From GCA-2705995 sp048267965 (GTDB lineage: Bacteria > Bacteroidota > Bacteroidia > Flavobacteriales_G > Salibacteraceae), in the NCBI GenBank assembly GCA_048267965.1, contig JBLWWK010000007.1, positions 1 through 64,000 on the forward strand: a stretch of DNA of 64,000 bases, read 5' to 3'. Below, piece after piece: positions 1 to 9,008 of the stretch; the first letter of the stretch is position 1, and each line of letters starts with the position of its first letter. The translations under genes and the position numbers were made by a program. The notes below the pieces were generated by a model. It was not told where the DNA came from, did no database searches, and saw only the letters and a list, made by a program, of their open reading frames with translations.

Positions 1-33
1 AGATCAAGATGGGAATTGGATTGATACCGTGCA

Positions 34-1752
34 GTGGTAAGTGATGTGGATACGAGTCTTCAACTCTTCTCTCAATACCGTCCCTTTTTTAATTACCCTT
101 CCCAAAATCTTGGGAATTTTGGTTCTGACTTTAAACATTTAGCGTTAAGTAGTTATTCTAAACCGGGGTTTACAACTAGAGTACCATATGATTTTTATTA
201 TAATAAACTGGATGATTCAGGATATTATAGCACTATTTCTCCTTATACTCGAGTTCGTTATTCTAATGCTACTAAAGAGGAGCAAATTATCGATTTTGTT
301 CACACACAAAATATCTTACCTAACTGGAATGTGGCTGTTTCTTATGGTTCCATGAGTTCAACAGGTTTTTATTTTCGACAGAGAACGGAGCATAAAGTTG
401 CTAAGCTTTCAAGTTTCTATCAAAGTTTAAATAAGGCCTATTTATTGAAAATTCAAGCGATTTTAAACACAAGTGAAATTGAAGAAAATGGTGGAATAGA
501 TGGCGACTCTTTATTTTTGGAAAATCTGCAGCCAAATAGGCAAGGGATACCCGTTGCTTTGAGCAACGCTAAGAATAACGCAGATAATAGAGGATTCGAA
601 ATAGACCAGTATTTTAGAGTAATTAAATCTGGGAAATCGGATACTACTGAAAATATTAAAAAGAAGAGAAGGTTTCAGTTATTCTTAAATCATCGATCAA
701 AATTTGAATGGAAGTATAATCGATTTGATGATTCTGGACAGGATACCACATTTTACATAAACAATGGACTTGATTCCAATACTTTAGGTATTCGTGAAAT
801 TAGAGAGATTAGAGAATGGAATAATTATTTAGGCCTAACTATTGAAAGTTTTGGAACTTTAAACGCAGGAATTCGCTTACAAAGTATAGATTATAAAGAT
901 GGTATTTATCAAGAAGATTTTCAAACCTTGTTGGGTGAAGGTGACTACTCATTACTATTGTTAAATAAATATACGGCTAGATTTAAGGGAGAATATGGTT
1001 TTTCAGGAATTGGTGAAGGGAATTATTCTTTAGATGCTAAAGTCAACATTCCATTTGCATCTAATTTTTTAAATATTACTGGGTTGTTTAACACCTCTAG
1101 GGTTTTGCCTCATACTATTTATTGGTTGTATGGGAATGAAGAATTTGGTTGGAATTATACACCAGAAGATATTTTTACCAATCAATTGGGCTTAGAAATC
1201 CAGAGTGATTCTCTGGATTTGGTAGTTAAGGTTAACGGATATACCTATCAAAATCTGGCTTATTTCGAAAACCCGATCACTCCTGATCAATGGAATGGTA
1301 CAATTACCGCTTTTCAGGCATCCATTGAGAAAACATTTCATTTAAGAGCTTTGCATTTTAGATTGAATGCTTATTATCAAACGTTGAGTGAAGAACTTGG
1401 TCCTATTCGCGTTCCTACCTTTTGGACTTATTCAGGACTCTATTACGAACAAGATTTATTTAAGAAAGCGTTGCGCTTGAGACTAGGTGCAGACGTTATG
1501 TATATGACAGCTTTTAAATCGGTTGGTTATTTACCTGTGAATCGAACTTTTTACTTGCAAGACGATACGGAAATTGGGAATTATCCTTTCGTAGATGTTT
1601 ATTTGGCAGCTCAAATTAAAAAAGTTAGGGTTCTTGCTAAGTTAACCCATTTAAACCAATCTTTTTCAGGATATAATTATCTGAATTTCCCTGGTTATCC
1701 GCATTTCGACAGACAATTACGTTTAGGAGTTAATTGGACTTTTTTAAATTAA
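34..1752 (+). CDS. Porin_10-like outer-membrane beta-barrel protein, 5' end disturbed
   Basis: A 572-residue protein rich in alternating aromatic/polar strands and ending in F-L-N, typical of an outer-membrane barrel. The run around residues 130-160, with a Glu-Glu-Asn-Gly-Gly motif, matches what I know of the Bacteroidota 'putative porin' family (Porin_10), which probably forms a passive or substrate channel. Only a GTG at 34 is available and no signal peptide follows, which is unexpected for a porin. An in-frame TGA lies at 22-24, while the +2 frame is open from base 2 to 37 and encodes plausible upstream porin residues (...IDTVQW). The real gene therefore probably begins before the window and is frameshifted near base 37, by mutation or sequencing error. 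It converges with the next gene; the stop codons overlap by 4 nt. Confidence 0.6.
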   Translation: MVSDVDTSLQLFSQYRPFFNYPSQNLGNFGSDFKHLALSSYSKPGFTTRVPYDFYYNKLDDSGYYSTISPYTRVRYSNATKEEQIIDFVHTQNILPNWNVAVSYGSMSSTGFYFRQRTEHKVAKLSSFYQSLNKAYLLKIQAILNTSEIEENGGIDGDSLFLENLQPNRQGIPVALSNAKNNADNRGFEIDQYFRVIKSGKSDTTENIKKKRRFQLFLNHRSKFEWKYNRFDDSGQDTTFYINNGLDSNTLGIREIREIREWNNYLGLTIESFGTLNAGIRLQSIDYKDGIYQEDFQTLLGEGDYSLLLLNKYTARFKGEYGFSGIGEGNYSLDAKVNIPFASNFLNITGLFNTSRVLPHTIYWLYGNEEFGWNYTPEDIFTNQLGLEIQSDSLDLVVKVNGYTYQNLAYFENPITPDQWNGTITAFQASIEKTFHLRALHFRLNAYYQTLSEELGPIRVPTFWTYSGLYYEQDLFKKALRLRLGADVMYMTAFKSVGYLPVNRTFYLQDDTEIGNYPFVDVYLAAQIKKVRVLAKLTHLNQSFSGYNYLNFPGYPHFDRQLRLGVNWTFLN

Positions 1753-3920
1753 ACCGAAAGCCAATAAATAAACTTAATTGTTAGCGCTCTGTTTTTAATT
1801 CCCCATTCGGGGTAATAATTGTCTGCATAAACGATAAACAGGTCGCTCATGGGCTTAAATCTCCATTGAAAACGCGTATTCAAATTGATGTTTTCTGCCT
1901 GAGTGTTATATTGAAGATAAGTATTCAGGAATACGGATTTACTCAAACTAACGTTAATTTGGGTTCCTACTAAATAAATGTCGGTTTTTTCTATTTCTGG
2001 TAATTCAATTTGATCGTGTCTAAAATCTACCGAAAGGGTGGCGTAAGGAGGAAGACGGAACGATGAGCTGGTAGAATACGTGTATTTGTTGCCATTGTAG
2101 TAGGAACCGATGCTACCTGTTATTGAACCATATAATCTTTTTCTTGAATCTGAATTGGCTTGAAAATTAACATTGCGATAGGTGTAATCTCCTTGCGATA
2201 TACTGGGTTTGTCAGTAAATGTAACATCGGTATCGAAGAATAGGTAAGTGTAATTTTCTTCTAGATTTAGTTGAATGTAAGCACTGTTCTCGAAACGAAC
2301 ACGGTAATTAAGTTGAAGTAAATAGTCGGTAGTTTCAAAAGTAGAATTCATATAATGGTCTAGATATAAACCTGGCCCATGATTGTTTATTTTCGATTTT
2401 TTAGGATAAAAAACGTACTGAATAGAGGGTTCTAAGCGCCAATAGGTCACCGTTTCTATGGTATCCGTTTCTGGGTTGTACATTTTATTTCTAGGTACAA
2501 AACCTACTTCAGCATCGTATTCTTTGTCAACGTATTCATGATTCCACATGGCGAACCACTTCGTATCTGAATATCTTAAAAAACTTGCGTTAGCTAAAGA
2601 TTTTGAATTATTATCAGGCGAAAAGGCTTGATGATAAAATACTTTTCCGTACCATTTATTATCTGCAGAGGCATGATTATAATCTAAGCCAACTATTCTG
2701 TTAAAATCATTTTTATTGGGACTAGAGCCTTCAAAAGCTTGTCTGTTTACGATAATACCAGCAATATTTGATCTGGCAAAAACGTCACGCTGGAAGGCAG
2801 CTACCGAATAGTTTTGGGCTTGAAGATCTGAATCAACGGCTCCTTCAGTTTGCATATTCATAGCACCAATGCGCCATTTATTACCAACTTTACCACTTAG
2901 TCGGGCTCCGGCTAGAATAGGAACCGTTTGGCCTTGATACAAACCAATACGCCTAGAGAAAAAGGGACGAATTTGACGAAATCCGAAACTGGCAAATAAA
3001 TCATTGTTTTCTAAAAAGAAGTTTCTACGTTCTGGAAAGAAGATAGAGAATCGAGTGAGATTTGTTACCTGTTGGTCTACTTCTGCTTGTGAAAAATCGG
3101 GATTTACCGTTAAATCAAGATTGAGAGAAGGAGTAACAGATACTTTGGCGTCTAAACTTGGAACTATACTCTCTTCACTCGATTGATTCTCGTAATCTTG
3201 CTGCGCTATGGTGGTTAAACTGGGTATTAACGATACATTTCTGCTCGGTTTTGGGGTTTGGGTTTTCCAATAGAGAGGATGCGTAAATGCTAAGTTATAT
3301 GCATCGAAATTTCGCGGAACTTTCGACCAAGTTGAGATTTCGTTAATACCTTGCTCTTGTCTTAAAAAATTAAATTTCCAGAAGTCAGTTGATGTGTTAA
3401 AACGCAAGGTTTTGAACGGAATAGCCATTTCTACATAGTAGGCGTTAGGAGTTTTCACCACCTCTACCATCCATTTGTTATCCCAAACCGTAGATAAGCT
3501 TCCCCCATCTTCGATAAGAGCTTCCCCTTGAACACCAAGCGGATTGGTGTAGAAGAAAAATCCATTTCGACCATCATTGTAAGGATTAATAACTATACCA
3601 AAAACATCATTACCGGTTATCTCGAAATCTCTTTGAAGCGTTTGTACTACGTAGTCTTGTGAAGGTTTGTAGCAAGCTGCCGCCACGTATAAATACTGAT
3701 TATCAAAAGCTAATTGAACTTCGGTTTGCGCGGTAGAAAAAGAAGTATCGTAGGGGAAATTCTGTTGAAAATGATTTAAAAGATGCTTTTGGTTCCAAAC
3801 GGTTTCGCTGAGAACTCCATCAATTGTAATGGGTTCGCGTGTTTTTTGAATGGTATACTGGCCTTTAACTTGAAAGAACGTGCCACATAGAATGGCCAAT
3901 AGAACACAAAAATTTTTCAC
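1749..3920 (-). CDS. DUF5916 family protein with N-terminal CBM9-like domain
   Basis: A 723-residue secreted protein with a signal peptide (about residues 1-20, ending V-K-G-Q). Residues 30-200 resemble a family 9 carbohydrate-binding-like beta-sandwich (T-I-D-G-V-L-S-E-x-V-W opening, then 'QYLYVAAACY'). The rest matches DUF5916, a Bacteroidota family that ends as an outer-membrane-type barrel; the marker F-F-P-E-R-R-x-F-F-L-E lies near residue 295. The role is unknown; surface glycan or peptide handling is usually guessed. It stands alone on the minus strand, downstream of a 49-base gap from the next minus-strand start. The length is normal for the family, and I trust the family more than any function. 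Confidence 0.85.
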   Translation of the reverse strand: MKNFCVLLAILCGTFFQVKGQYTIQKTREPITIDGVLSETVWNQKHLLNHFQQNFPYDTSFSTAQTEVQLAFDNQYLYVAAACYKPSQDYVVQTLQRDFEITGNDVFGIVINPYNDGRNGFFFYTNPLGVQGEALIEDGGSLSTVWDNKWMVEVVKTPNAYYVEMAIPFKTLRFNTSTDFWKFNFLRQEQGINEISTWSKVPRNFDAYNLAFTHPLYWKTQTPKPSRNVSLIPSLTTIAQQDYENQSSEESIVPSLDAKVSVTPSLNLDLTVNPDFSQAEVDQQVTNLTRFSIFFPERRNFFLENNDLFASFGFRQIRPFFSRRIGLYQGQTVPILAGARLSGKVGNKWRIGAMNMQTEGAVDSDLQAQNYSVAAFQRDVFARSNIAGIIVNRQAFEGSSPNKNDFNRIVGLDYNHASADNKWYGKVFYHQAFSPDNNSKSLANASFLRYSDTKWFAMWNHEYVDKEYDAEVGFVPRNKMYNPETDTIETVTYWRLEPSIQYVFYPKKSKINNHGPGLYLDHYMNSTFETTDYLLQLNYRVRFENSAYIQLNLEENYTYLFFDTDVTFTDKPSISQGDYTYRNVNFQANSDSRKRLYGSITGSIGSYYNGNKYTYSTSSSFRLPPYATLSVDFRHDQIELPEIEKTDIYLVGTQINVSLSKSVFLNTYLQYNTQAENINLNTRFQWRFKPMSDLFIVYADNYYPEWGIKNRALTIKFIYWLSV

Positions 3921-3969
3921 CGATATCGAGCCTGTTAGGTTGCAGAAAAACCGTTAAAAAGAAGGTTTT

Positions 3970-5265
3970 TCATGTTTTCTGCTTTTTCTTTCTTGCAGCA
4001 GGAAACAAAATATTATTCAAAATAAGTCGGTAGCCGGGTGAGTTGGGGTGTAAATTTAAATCAGTTGGCGGATCTCCTACAAAATGTTGATAATCTTCTG
4101 GGTCGTGGCCTCCGTAAAACGTCCATTGACCTTTACCGAAAGAACCATGAATATAGCGTGCAGTGTTAAGCGGTTTATGCTCACCCATAACAATGGTTCC
4201 GGGCTTCAAATAATCTTTCACATACGAAGTGGTTTGCCCCATAAACCCTTCGATAACACGGGTGTGATTTTGGCACAACATGGTAGGAACCGGATCCCAC
4301 TTGGCGCTAAAATCGAACAACGTGAAAAGGTCTTTTTCTTGTGGAGTAGAACTGTGTATGCGGGTTCCGTCTATTGAGCTGTATTCGTATTCTAGCGGAT
4401 TAGTTTTTAAGTGGTAGTTGTGAAACGCAAATGATTCTGAAAAGTCGAGTTTCTGCTGAGCTTGAGGGTCAGCTGGGTCTCCATCGTACATTTGCTCGCA
4501 AATATCGGTGTGTTGAGCCGCCAAAGCAATATCGTAAGAATCGGTGCCGGAACACATAGAGAAAAGAAAACCGCCACCGGCAGTAAAAGCGCGGATTTTC
4601 AATGCAACGTCTCTTTTTAGATGAGAAACCTTTGAAAAACCTAATTCCTTGGCAGTTGCTTCAGATACCTGTTGCTCTCGTTTGTACCAATCGGCATTTT
4701 TATAAGCTGCATAGAATTTGCCGTACTGGCCAGTAAAATCTTCGTGGTGCAAGTGCAGCCAGTCGTATTTAGGTAAATCACCCTTCACTACTTCTCTATC
4801 GTACACTTTATCGTACGGAATTTCAGCATAGGTAAGCACTAGGGTTACAGCATCGTCCCAAGGTTGTTTGCCATCTGGGGTGTAAACGGCAATTTTAGGC
4901 GCTTTTTCAAGTTTCATAACATCCATGTTCACCTCTGGATTGGCTATTTCTCTTTTAATGCTTAGCGCTTGAGCATCTGAAATCTCTTGATAATCAACCC
5001 CTCGAATGGTACATTCTGTTTTAATGGCATTGATTGAAGGGATTAAAAAACTGCCTCCTTGATAATTCAGCAACCACTCCATTTCTACTTCTTGTTCAAG
5101 AACCCAGAATGCAATTCCGTATGCTTTTAAATGGTTCGATTGGGATTCGTCCATCGGGATAAGCAATTTAGCAGCGTGTAATTGTGTTCCTACCGAAATA
5201 AAAATAAGCAGTAAAAGCAAGTTTAGCTTAGAAGGGCACGTCTTCAGAATCGTTGTCAATTTCAT
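3970..5265 (-). CDS. Conserved secreted Bacteroidota protein (often labelled 'asparagine synthetase B')
   Basis: The longest frame starts at 5304, but the ATG at 5265 gives a clean signal peptide (MKLTTILKTC... leader ending H-A-A) and is preferred: 431 residues. The mature protein starts K-L-L-I-P-M-D and ends in a basic K-K-K-Q-K-T tail. From memory, close relatives are widespread in Bacteroidota and carry the name asparagine synthetase B, but I see no N-terminal Cys amidotransferase and no ATP-pyrophosphatase motif, so that label is doubtful. A G-G-G-F-L-F-S-M-C-S-G-T segment near residue 235 looks like the nucleophile elbow of a glutamine-amidotransferase/ThuA-type fold. The start overlaps the dnaB 3' end by 38 nt, so the two are probably co-transcribed. 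The substrate is unknown. Confidence 0.75.
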   Translation of the reverse strand: MKLTTILKTCPSKLNLLLLLIFISVGTQLHAAKLLIPMDESQSNHLKAYGIAFWVLEQEVEMEWLLNYQGGSFLIPSINAIKTECTIRGVDYQEISDAQALSIKREIANPEVNMDVMKLEKAPKIAVYTPDGKQPWDDAVTLVLTYAEIPYDKVYDREVVKGDLPKYDWLHLHHEDFTGQYGKFYAAYKNADWYKREQQVSEATAKELGFSKVSHLKRDVALKIRAFTAGGGFLFSMCSGTDSYDIALAAQHTDICEQMYDGDPADPQAQQKLDFSESFAFHNYHLKTNPLEYEYSSIDGTRIHSSTPQEKDLFTLFDFSAKWDPVPTMLCQNHTRVIEGFMGQTTSYVKDYLKPGTIVMGEHKPLNTARYIHGSFGKGQWTFYGGHDPEDYQHFVGDPPTDLNLHPNSPGYRLILNNILFPAARKKKQKT

Positions 5266-6760
5266 CCATTTTACTTTTTCTAGTTTGACTAGGAAAACCA
5301 TCAAACTCGTTCGATTGGGGCATGTTTTGGTTCGATTCTAAGAAATTATCGAATTCATGGTTCGTTTCTAAGTTGGTAAATTTAGCGAGGTTACCGATAA
5401 ATTTCAAGCGAACATTTTCGAGCCCACCGTTACGGTGTTTAGCGATAATTATCTCACCCGTTCCAGTGGTATCGTTACCTTCTTCGTCTTCGTTTAGGCC
5501 ATAATATTCTGGTCGGTAAATAAACATTACCATATCGGCATCTTGCTCGATGGCACCTGATTCACGAAGATCTGATAGTTGCGGACGTTTATCTCCACCA
5601 CGTGTTTCTACGGCTCTACTCAACTGACTTAGAGCAATAATGGGAACGTTTAATTCTTTGGCGATACTTTTAATCGATCTTGAAATGGTACTAATTTCTT
5701 GCTCTCGGTTTCCTTTGTCAGAACCAGCAGTCATAAGCTGAAGGTAATCGATAATTACCATTTGGATATCGTGCTGAGACTTTAGACGTCTACATTTTGC
5801 ACGAAGTTCGAAAACGTTTAGTGCTGGTGTATCATCAATAAACAACGGAGCTTTGGTGAGCTTAGAAACTTTGGCATTGAGTTGTTGCCACTCGTGCGGT
5901 TGTAAGTTCCCTTTTTTCAGTTTTTCTGCGTCTAATTCTGTTTCACTAGCAATAAGACGATTGACCAGCTGCAAACTTGACATCTCTAACGAGAAAACGG
6001 CAACAGGCATATTAAAATCTACGGCAGTATTTCTAGCCATAGACAATACGAAGGCGGTTTTACCCATACCAGGGCGAGCTGCTAGCACCACCATATCTGA
6101 CTTTTGAAAACCAGAAGTAACTCGATCTAATTCTGTAAAACCGGTAGGAACCCCACTTACGCCATCGGCTTGAGCACTGAGCTGTTCAACCTGCTTTATG
6201 GCTTGTTGAACGAGGTCTGACATGTTTTCAAAATTCTTTTTGATATTTCCTTCTGCTACACGGAATAGGTTTGATTCTGCTTCGTCTAGCAATTCGAAAA
6301 CATCGGTAGTTTCATCGTATGCCTTGGTAATTGTGTCGGTGCTAATTTGAATCAGTTCTCGCTGAATGTATTTTTGAGAAATAATTCGGGCATGAAATTC
6401 AACGTTAGCGGCAGACCCAATTTTATTGGTGAGTTGTGAAATATAAAACGGGCCACCTACCACTTCTAGTTCGCCTTTTTTTCGGAGTCTTTCGGTTACG
6501 GTTAAGATATCGATGGGTTCAGAATCACCGAAAAGATCTTTTATGGCTTCGTAAATTTTTTGGTGAGCTTCTTTGTAGAAAGACTCTGGCTGTAAAACGT
6601 CAATAACTTCGTTTACGGCTTCTTTTTCGAGCATGAGTGCACCTAATACAGATTCTTCCAAATCTACAGCTTGAGGCGGAAGTTTGCCAAATTCTAGGGT
6701 GTTGGCTAATCCAACTGGTTTGCGCTGTTTTGATTGGTTTCTTGTTTGAGAATCTGCCAT
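5228..6760 (-). CDS. dnaB: Replicative DNA helicase DnaB
   Basis: A 510-residue hexameric helicase that unwinds DNA ahead of the replisome. The N-terminal all-alpha domain (residues 25-130, P-P-Q-A-V-D-L-E-E-S-V-L-G-A) is followed by a RecA-like core with Walker A A-R-P-G-M-G-K-T-A near residues 228-236, a Walker B 'VIIDYLQLM', and the 'SQLSRAVE-R--KRP-LSDLRESG-IEQDAD' signature. The acidic C-terminal tail after residue 470 is normal for the phylum. It is transcribed away from accA, from which a terminator separates it, and overlaps the following secreted-protein gene. No intein is present. The assignment is secure. Confidence 0.98.
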   Translation of the reverse strand: MADSQTRNQSKQRKPVGLANTLEFGKLPPQAVDLEESVLGALMLEKEAVNEVIDVLQPESFYKEAHQKIYEAIKDLFGDSEPIDILTVTERLRKKGELEVVGGPFYISQLTNKIGSAANVEFHARIISQKYIQRELIQISTDTITKAYDETTDVFELLDEAESNLFRVAEGNIKKNFENMSDLVQQAIKQVEQLSAQADGVSGVPTGFTELDRVTSGFQKSDMVVLAARPGMGKTAFVLSMARNTAVDFNMPVAVFSLEMSSLQLVNRLIASETELDAEKLKKGNLQPHEWQQLNAKVSKLTKAPLFIDDTPALNVFELRAKCRRLKSQHDIQMVIIDYLQLMTAGSDKGNREQEISTISRSIKSIAKELNVPIIALSQLSRAVETRGGDKRPQLSDLRESGAIEQDADMVMFIYRPEYYGLNEDEEGNDTTGTGEIIIAKHRNGGLENVRLKFIGNLAKFTNLETNHEFDNFLESNQNMPQSNEFDGFPSQTRKSKMDEIDNDSEDVPF

Positions 6761-6795
6761 GATGATATTTTGTATTTCAAAGGTACGGAATACGA

Positions 6796-6804
6796 GTTCC
6801 TACA
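6796..6804. repeat. Intergenic copy of the GTAGGAAC word
   Basis: GTTCCTACA lies in the dnaB-accA gap, 35 bases upstream of the dnaB start codon on the minus strand. It is one of the few copies outside any gene, which shows that the word is not merely a by-product of codon choice. Confidence 0.6.
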
Positions 6805-6861
6805 GAAAAAATGATTGGTGAATGTACGGGAAATTTACAGCAGTTAGTGGTAAAGTGAGAG

Positions 6862-6903
6862 CCAAAAAAAGCCCACACGAAAACGTGCGAGCTTTTGTTT
6901 TTT
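6862..6903 (-). terminator. Rho-independent terminator after accA
   Basis: On the minus strand AGCTCGCACG - TTTT - CGTGTGGGCT forms a 10-bp stem (two G-U pairs) followed by seven T. It lies 16 bases past the accA stop and before dnaB, so it separates the two transcription units. The top strand also carries a weaker T run, so it may act in both directions. Confidence 0.75.
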
Positions 6904-6918
6904 AAAAGCAGTAGGGCT

Positions 6919-7881
6919 TTACATTTCTTCTACGTGGCCCATTGCGCAGAACTTTTTCACTCTTTTTTCTACAAGTTTATCTTTTTCCATTTCTTGTAGT
7001 TTCGGAATCCATTTTTGAAGTTCTTTTTTCACTTTTTCGAATGTCGCTTCACGGTCAGAATGAGCGCCTCCAATAGGTTCTTTGATAATGCCATCGATTA
7101 GTTTGTTGGCATGCATATCTTCTGCAGTAAGTTTTAAGGCAGTTGCTGCTTTCTCTTTAAAATCCCAGCTTCTCCAAAGAATTGTTGAGCAGTTTTCTGG
7201 AGAAATTACCGAATACCATGAGTTTTCGAGCATAAAGATTTTATCACCTACGCCAATACCGAGGGCTCCACCTGAGGCCCCTTCACCGATAATGATACAA
7301 ATAATAGGAACGCTTAATTGCGCCATTTCGAAGAGGTTGCGGGCAATGGCCTCACCTTGTCCGCGTTCTTCAGCTTCTAGCCCGGGATAAGCTCCAGGAG
7401 TGTCGATGAAGGTAACTACGGGTTTGTTAAACTTCTCGGCCAACTTCATTAATCGAAGGGCTTTGCGGTAACCATCGGGGTTAGCCATACCGAAGTTTCT
7501 GTACTGACGCATTTTAGTGTCGATACCTTTTTGCTGACCGATAAACATTACAGTTTCACCGTCTAGATCTCCCATTCCACCAACAATGGCTTTGTCGTCT
7601 TTCACATTTCTATCACCGTGAAGTTCAAGAAAGTTACCGTTGGTTAAATAGTTGATATAATCGAGAGTGTAAGGCCTATTTGGGTGTCTTGATGCTTGAA
7701 CTCTTTGCCAAGGTGTAAGATTTTCGTAAATCTCTTTTTTGGTCTGCTTTATCTTGCGCTCAAGCTCTTTAACAGTAGAGTTAACGTTTACGTTACTCTT
7801 CTCTTTGATTTGTTTTGCCTTTTCGAGTTGTTCGAATAACTCTTCGATGGGCTTTTCAAAATCAAGATATGTTGTTGGCAT
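6919..7881 (-). CDS. accA: Acetyl-CoA carboxylase carboxyltransferase subunit alpha
   Basis: A 320-residue cytoplasmic subunit that, with AccD, moves the carboxyl group from biotin to acetyl-CoA to give malonyl-CoA for fatty-acid synthesis. An N-terminal coiled-coil (residues 8-50) precedes the crotonase-fold carboxyltransferase core. Recognisable segments are W-Q-R-V-Q-x-x-R-H-P-x-R-P-Y, L-H-G-D-R, F-I-D-T-P-G-A-Y-P-G, and I-x-G-E-G-A-S-G-G-A-L-G-I-G near residue 200, which stabilises the acyl-CoA. The length equals that of E. coli AccA. A terminator follows, and an lptF/G-type gene lies 46 bases upstream. accD, accB and accC are not in the window. Confidence 0.97.
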   Translation of the reverse strand: MPTTYLDFEKPIEELFEQLEKAKQIKEKSNVNVNSTVKELERKIKQTKKEIYENLTPWQRVQASRHPNRPYTLDYINYLTNGNFLELHGDRNVKDDKAIVGGMGDLDGETVMFIGQQKGIDTKMRQYRNFGMANPDGYRKALRLMKLAEKFNKPVVTFIDTPGAYPGLEAEERGQGEAIARNLFEMAQLSVPIICIIIGEGASGGALGIGVGDKIFMLENSWYSVISPENCSTILWRSWDFKEKAATALKLTAEDMHANKLIDGIIKEPIGGAHSDREATFEKVKKELQKWIPKLQEMEKDKLVEKRVKKFCAMGHVEEM

Positions 7882-7927
7882 AAAACTGAATTTTAATTCG
7901 AAAGTAGAAATTTATCGGGTTTGGCAA

Positions 7928-9007
7928 TTATTTCTGTGCCTTGAAATAGAGATATATTGCAATAATGCCGAAGAAAATATTGGGCAACCAAACAGATAGT
8001 AAAGGGCTAACTCCCGCATTTCGAGCAAATACGGAGGCTACTTCCATGGAGAGAACATAAATACCACAGAGCAATAAACTTATGGCAATGTGTAAACCAA
8101 TTCCGCCTCTTACTTTACGGCTAGCAATAGATACGCCTATTAGAACGAGTATATAGGTAGCAAATGGGAAGCTGGTTCTTTGGTATTTCTCGATGTAATA
8201 GAAGGGAATAAGTTCGGAGCCTTTCATGGTTTCTTCAGCAATGAAACGGTCTAACTCTGGCGTAGTCATGGTTTGTACATTGGTTTGCCTTCTCGCAAAC
8301 TCTTCGGGTTTAAAATTCCAGATCGTATCGAATTGTCGCCCTCGTTCTATGTTCTCGTTGGTTCCGTCTATGGTTCGAATGGAGTAGTGGTTGACAGACC
8401 ATTTTTCTTTCACTGTATCCCAGCGTATAAAATCGGCCATCAGCTTGTAGACCATTTTATCGTCTTCGAATTTCTCGTAGGTAAATTGATTAGCGGTTTT
8501 AGTACGAACCGTATAGTTATTCATATAAATAAACTCGTTGGGTCGAACTTGTTTATGAATATGTCGGTCTCTATTTCTGTAGGGGTCGTGCAGATAACTC
8601 CACTCAAATTCAAGTCTTTCAAGACTGGCTCTTGGTACTAAATAATGGTTTAAGTATAGAGCAATACCAGCGAGTAAGGTGGCTCCTACAAAATAAGGGC
8701 GCAGCAAACGGTTAAAAGAAACCCCTGCGGCAAGAATGGATATTATTTCTGATTTTGAGGCCATGTTAGACGTGAAAAAAATCACCGATAAAAAGATGAT
8801 TAACGGGCTAAACATGTTGCCATAAAAGAAAATGAAATTGAGGTAATAGTCTAGTAAGATTCCTTTTAAAGGAGCGTTGTGATTTAGAAAATCATCGATT
8901 TTTTCTGATACATCGAATATGCAGGCAATAGCCATAATAATGCCCAGAATAAAGAAGAAAGTCTTTAAAAACTTACCTAATATGTACAGGTCTAGCTTTT
9001 TAAGCAT
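7928..9007 (-). CDS. LptF/LptG family permease (LPS export)
   Basis: A 359-residue inner-membrane protein of the YjgP/YjgQ family. Three membrane segments lie in the first 115 residues and three in the last 80, with a periplasmic jellyroll-type domain between. The N-terminal pattern (L-D-x-Y-I-L-x-x-F-L-x-T-F) is characteristic. In the Lpt system two such permeases and the LptB ATPase pull LPS from the inner membrane and pass it to the LptA bridge. Whether this is LptF or LptG cannot be decided from sequence alone; single-locus copies are usual in Bacteroidota. It begins 1 base after the tgt stop, so the two genes are probably co-transcribed. Confidence 0.9.
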   Translation of the reverse strand: MLKKLDLYILGKFLKTFFFILGIIMAIACIFDVSEKIDDFLNHNAPLKGILLDYYLNFIFFYGNMFSPLIIFLSVIFFTSNMASKSEIISILAAGVSFNRLLRPYFVGATLLAGIALYLNHYLVPRASLERLEFEWSYLHDPYRNRDRHIHKQVRPNEFIYMNNYTVRTKTANQFTYEKFEDDKMVYKLMADFIRWDTVKEKWSVNHYSIRTIDGTNENIERGRQFDTIWNFKPEEFARRQTNVQTMTTPELDRFIAEETMKGSELIPFYYIEKYQRTSFPFATYILVLIGVSIASRKVRGGIGLHIAISLLLCGIYVLSMEVASVFARNAGVSPLLSVWLPNIFFGIIAIYLYFKAQK

Positions 9008-9008
9008 A

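Noticed and set aside
3004..3186. Short plus-strand frame and many similar ones (e.g. 23094-23711, 33148-33561, 9217-9426)
   Set aside because: They lie wholly inside strongly supported genes on the other strand or in another frame, and their translations show no domain, signal or plausible start.
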